From an uncultured Actinomycetes bacterium (GTDB lineage: Bacteria; Actinomycetota; Coriobacteriia; Coriobacteriales; Atopobiaceae), in the NCBI GenBank assembly GCA_900314645.1, contig OMWB01000009.1, positions 62,001-126,000 on the forward strand: a DNA stretch of 64,000 nucleotides, written 5' to 3'. Below, piece by piece: positions 63,008 to 64,000 of this stretch. The notes under the pieces were generated by a model. That model ran no database searches. It worked only from the letters and a program-made list of their open reading frames with translations, and had not been told where the DNA came from. The translations under genes and the position numbers were made by a program. Each line of letters begins with the position of its first letter. The stretch's first letter is position 1.

Positions 63008-64000
63008 ATGGCAACTCGCGACAGCAACCTCTTCTTGACGAATGACGACCTGTTCATGATGGCCAAGGGAGTTTGGTACCGTAGCTACGAGAAGATGGGT
63101 GCCCACCCGGCAACTCGTGGCGCCAAGCGCGGCTATCACTTTGCTATCTGGGCGCCCAAGGCCAGGCGCGTCAACGTCATTGGCGATTTTAACGGCTGGG
63201 ACCCTGAGGCCAACCCGCTCGTCTGCACCCAGACCGGTAGCGTCTGGGAAGGCTTCATCGAGGGCGTCGAGGAGGGACAGCTCTACAAGTACCTCATCGA
63301 GACTCCGCAGGGCGACCTGCTCTACAAGGCCGACCCGTACGGGTTCAGCTCCGAGCTCATCCCGGGCACCGCTTCCAAGACGGCCGACATCAGCGGCTAC
63401 AAGTGGGGTGACGCCAAGTACATGAGCGAGCGCAAGAAGACGCCGCACATGAAGCGCCCGCTCAACATCTTCGAGGTGCATCTGGGCAGCTGGAAGCGCC
63501 ACAACGACGGTCTTGCCGGCAACGGCGATCCTGAGTCCGAAGACCACGCCGGCTCCTACCTCACCTACGACGAGCTCTCCGTGGAACTGGTGGACTACGT
63601 CAAGAAGATGGGCTACAGCCACATCGAGCTTCTGCCCGTCATGGAGCACCCGTTTGACGGTAGCTGGGGCTATCAGCTGACTGGCTACTACGCGCCGACC
63701 TCCCGCTTTGGCACCCCCAAGCAGTTCAAGCACTTCGTCGACGCCTGCCACAAGGCCGGCATCGGCGTCATCCTCGACTGGGTGCCCGGCGGCTTCTGCG
63801 CCGACGCGCACGGTCTCGCCAACTTCGTCGGCGAGAAGCTCTACGAGAAGGAGATCCATCCCAACTGGGGCACCTACAAGTTTGACTTCACGCGTGGCCA
63901 GGTGCACACCTTCCTGATCTCCAACCTGCTGTACTGGGTTGACGAGTATCACGCAGACGGCGTCCGCGTGGACGGCGTCACCTCCATGCTCTATCTCAAC
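63008..64000 (+). CDS. glgB: 1,4-alpha-glucan branching enzyme, N-terminal part (3' truncated by window edge)
   Basis: 331 residues visible, open at the window end; the family is about 630-730 long. An N-terminal CBM48 (HFAIWAPKARRVNVIGDFNG, about 35-135) is followed by the GH13 barrel: NIFEVHLGSWKR, ELLPVMEHPFDGSWGYQLTG, VILDWVPGGF and YHADGVRVDGVTSMLYLN, where the second Asp of VRVDGV is the nucleophile. It makes alpha-1,6 branches in glycogen. GGGAGAG lies before the ATG at 63008. Confidence 0.95.
   Translation, partial: MATRDSNLFLTNDDLFMMAKGVWYRSYEKMGAHPATRGAKRGYHFAIWAPKARRVNVIGDFNGWDPEANPLVCTQTGSVWEGFIEGVEEGQLYKYLIETPQGDLLYKADPYGFSSELIPGTASKTADISGYKWGDAKYMSERKKTPHMKRPLNIFEVHLGSWKRHNDGLAGNGDPESEDHAGSYLTYDELSVELVDYVKKMGYSHIELLPVMEHPFDGSWGYQLTGYYAPTSRFGTPKQFKHFVDACHKAGIGVILDWVPGGFCADAHGLANFVGEKLYEKEIHPNWGTYKFDFTRGQVHTFLISNLLYWVDEYHADGVRVDGVTSMLYLN

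Overview
The window reads as a chromosomal segment of a strictly or mostly anaerobic, high-GC Gram-positive bacterium, most likely class Coriobacteriia and within it the Olsenella/Atopobium-like group. This placement is an inference from gene content and arrangement: an actinobacterial cluster of FHA proteins, PP2C phosphatase, SEDS/PBP and Ser/Thr kinases; a veg-ispE pair; an oxygen-sensitive class III ribonucleotide reductase; rubrerythrin; a mannose-family PTS; and a MurE without the usual diaminopimelate-type motif. No 16S rRNA gene is present, so the genus cannot be fixed.

Layout. 1-3.9 kb: the tail of a membrane kinase, a DUF6591-like protein, an XRE membrane regulator, a pentapeptide-repeat protein and a YfcE phosphoesterase. 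3.9-10.5 kb: housekeeping genes murE, tRNA-Val, rph, a frameshifted rdgB, an M24 peptidase, veg and ispE, then two small proteins. 10.5-13.8 kb: the anaerobic RNR locus, preceded by two NrdR-box-like sites. Its catalytic protein lacks the glycyl-radical domain, which lies in a separate 66-residue gene next to nrdG. 13.8-17.4 kb: an AAA ATPase with a phased repeat array upstream, a DUF4428-like protein and a lipoprotein. 17.6-23.1 kb: a complete sugar-type ABC importer (ATPase, two permeases, binding protein) and an OB-fold-like lipoprotein. 23.4-33.1 kb: two endonuclease/AbiEi-like proteins, rlmN, ddl, a DinG-type exonuclease-helicase, an EF-G paralogue and a 237-bp inverted-repeat element. 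33.2-42.9 kb: the cell-growth signalling cluster on the minus strand (kinase, fhaA, fhaB, pstP, a natural RodA-PBP fusion, pknB), almost every junction overlapping or tightly spaced. 43.1-49.3 kb: tRNA-Leu, a 6-phospho-beta-glucosidase, serS, a small gene with SOS-box-like sites, and a 1.1-kb repeat island between tRNA-Arg and tRNA-Ser, followed by gluQ. 49.5-58.4 kb: dnaX-ybaB-recR, tRNA-Asp, an HAD hydrolase, an Rrf2 regulator, a MutY-like glycosylase, rubrerythrin, a MetY-type sulfhydrylase and an NlpC/CHAP-like protein. 58.7-64 kb: a mannose-type PTS operon with manO, nth, and the start of glgB.

How the parts work together. Carbohydrate uptake (ABC importer, mannose PTS), phospho-beta-glucoside cleavage and glycogen branching point to fermentative sugar use. 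The PASTA kinase, phosphatase, FHA and SEDS-PBP genes, with murE and ddl, connect peptidoglycan synthesis to phospho-signalling. GluQ and its likely substrate tRNA-Asp(GUC) lie 3.7 kb apart.

The most unusual observations are: the split glycyl-radical NrdD; a roughly 145-bp element present twice in inverted orientation, each copy flanked by a duplication of the adjacent tRNA 3' end and terminator; two opposed arrays of 41-bp repeats between them; a family of long GTGGGAC palindromes after stop codons, with a short relative inside a signal peptide; and six 5-mers phased at exactly 10 bp upstream of the AAA ATPase gene.
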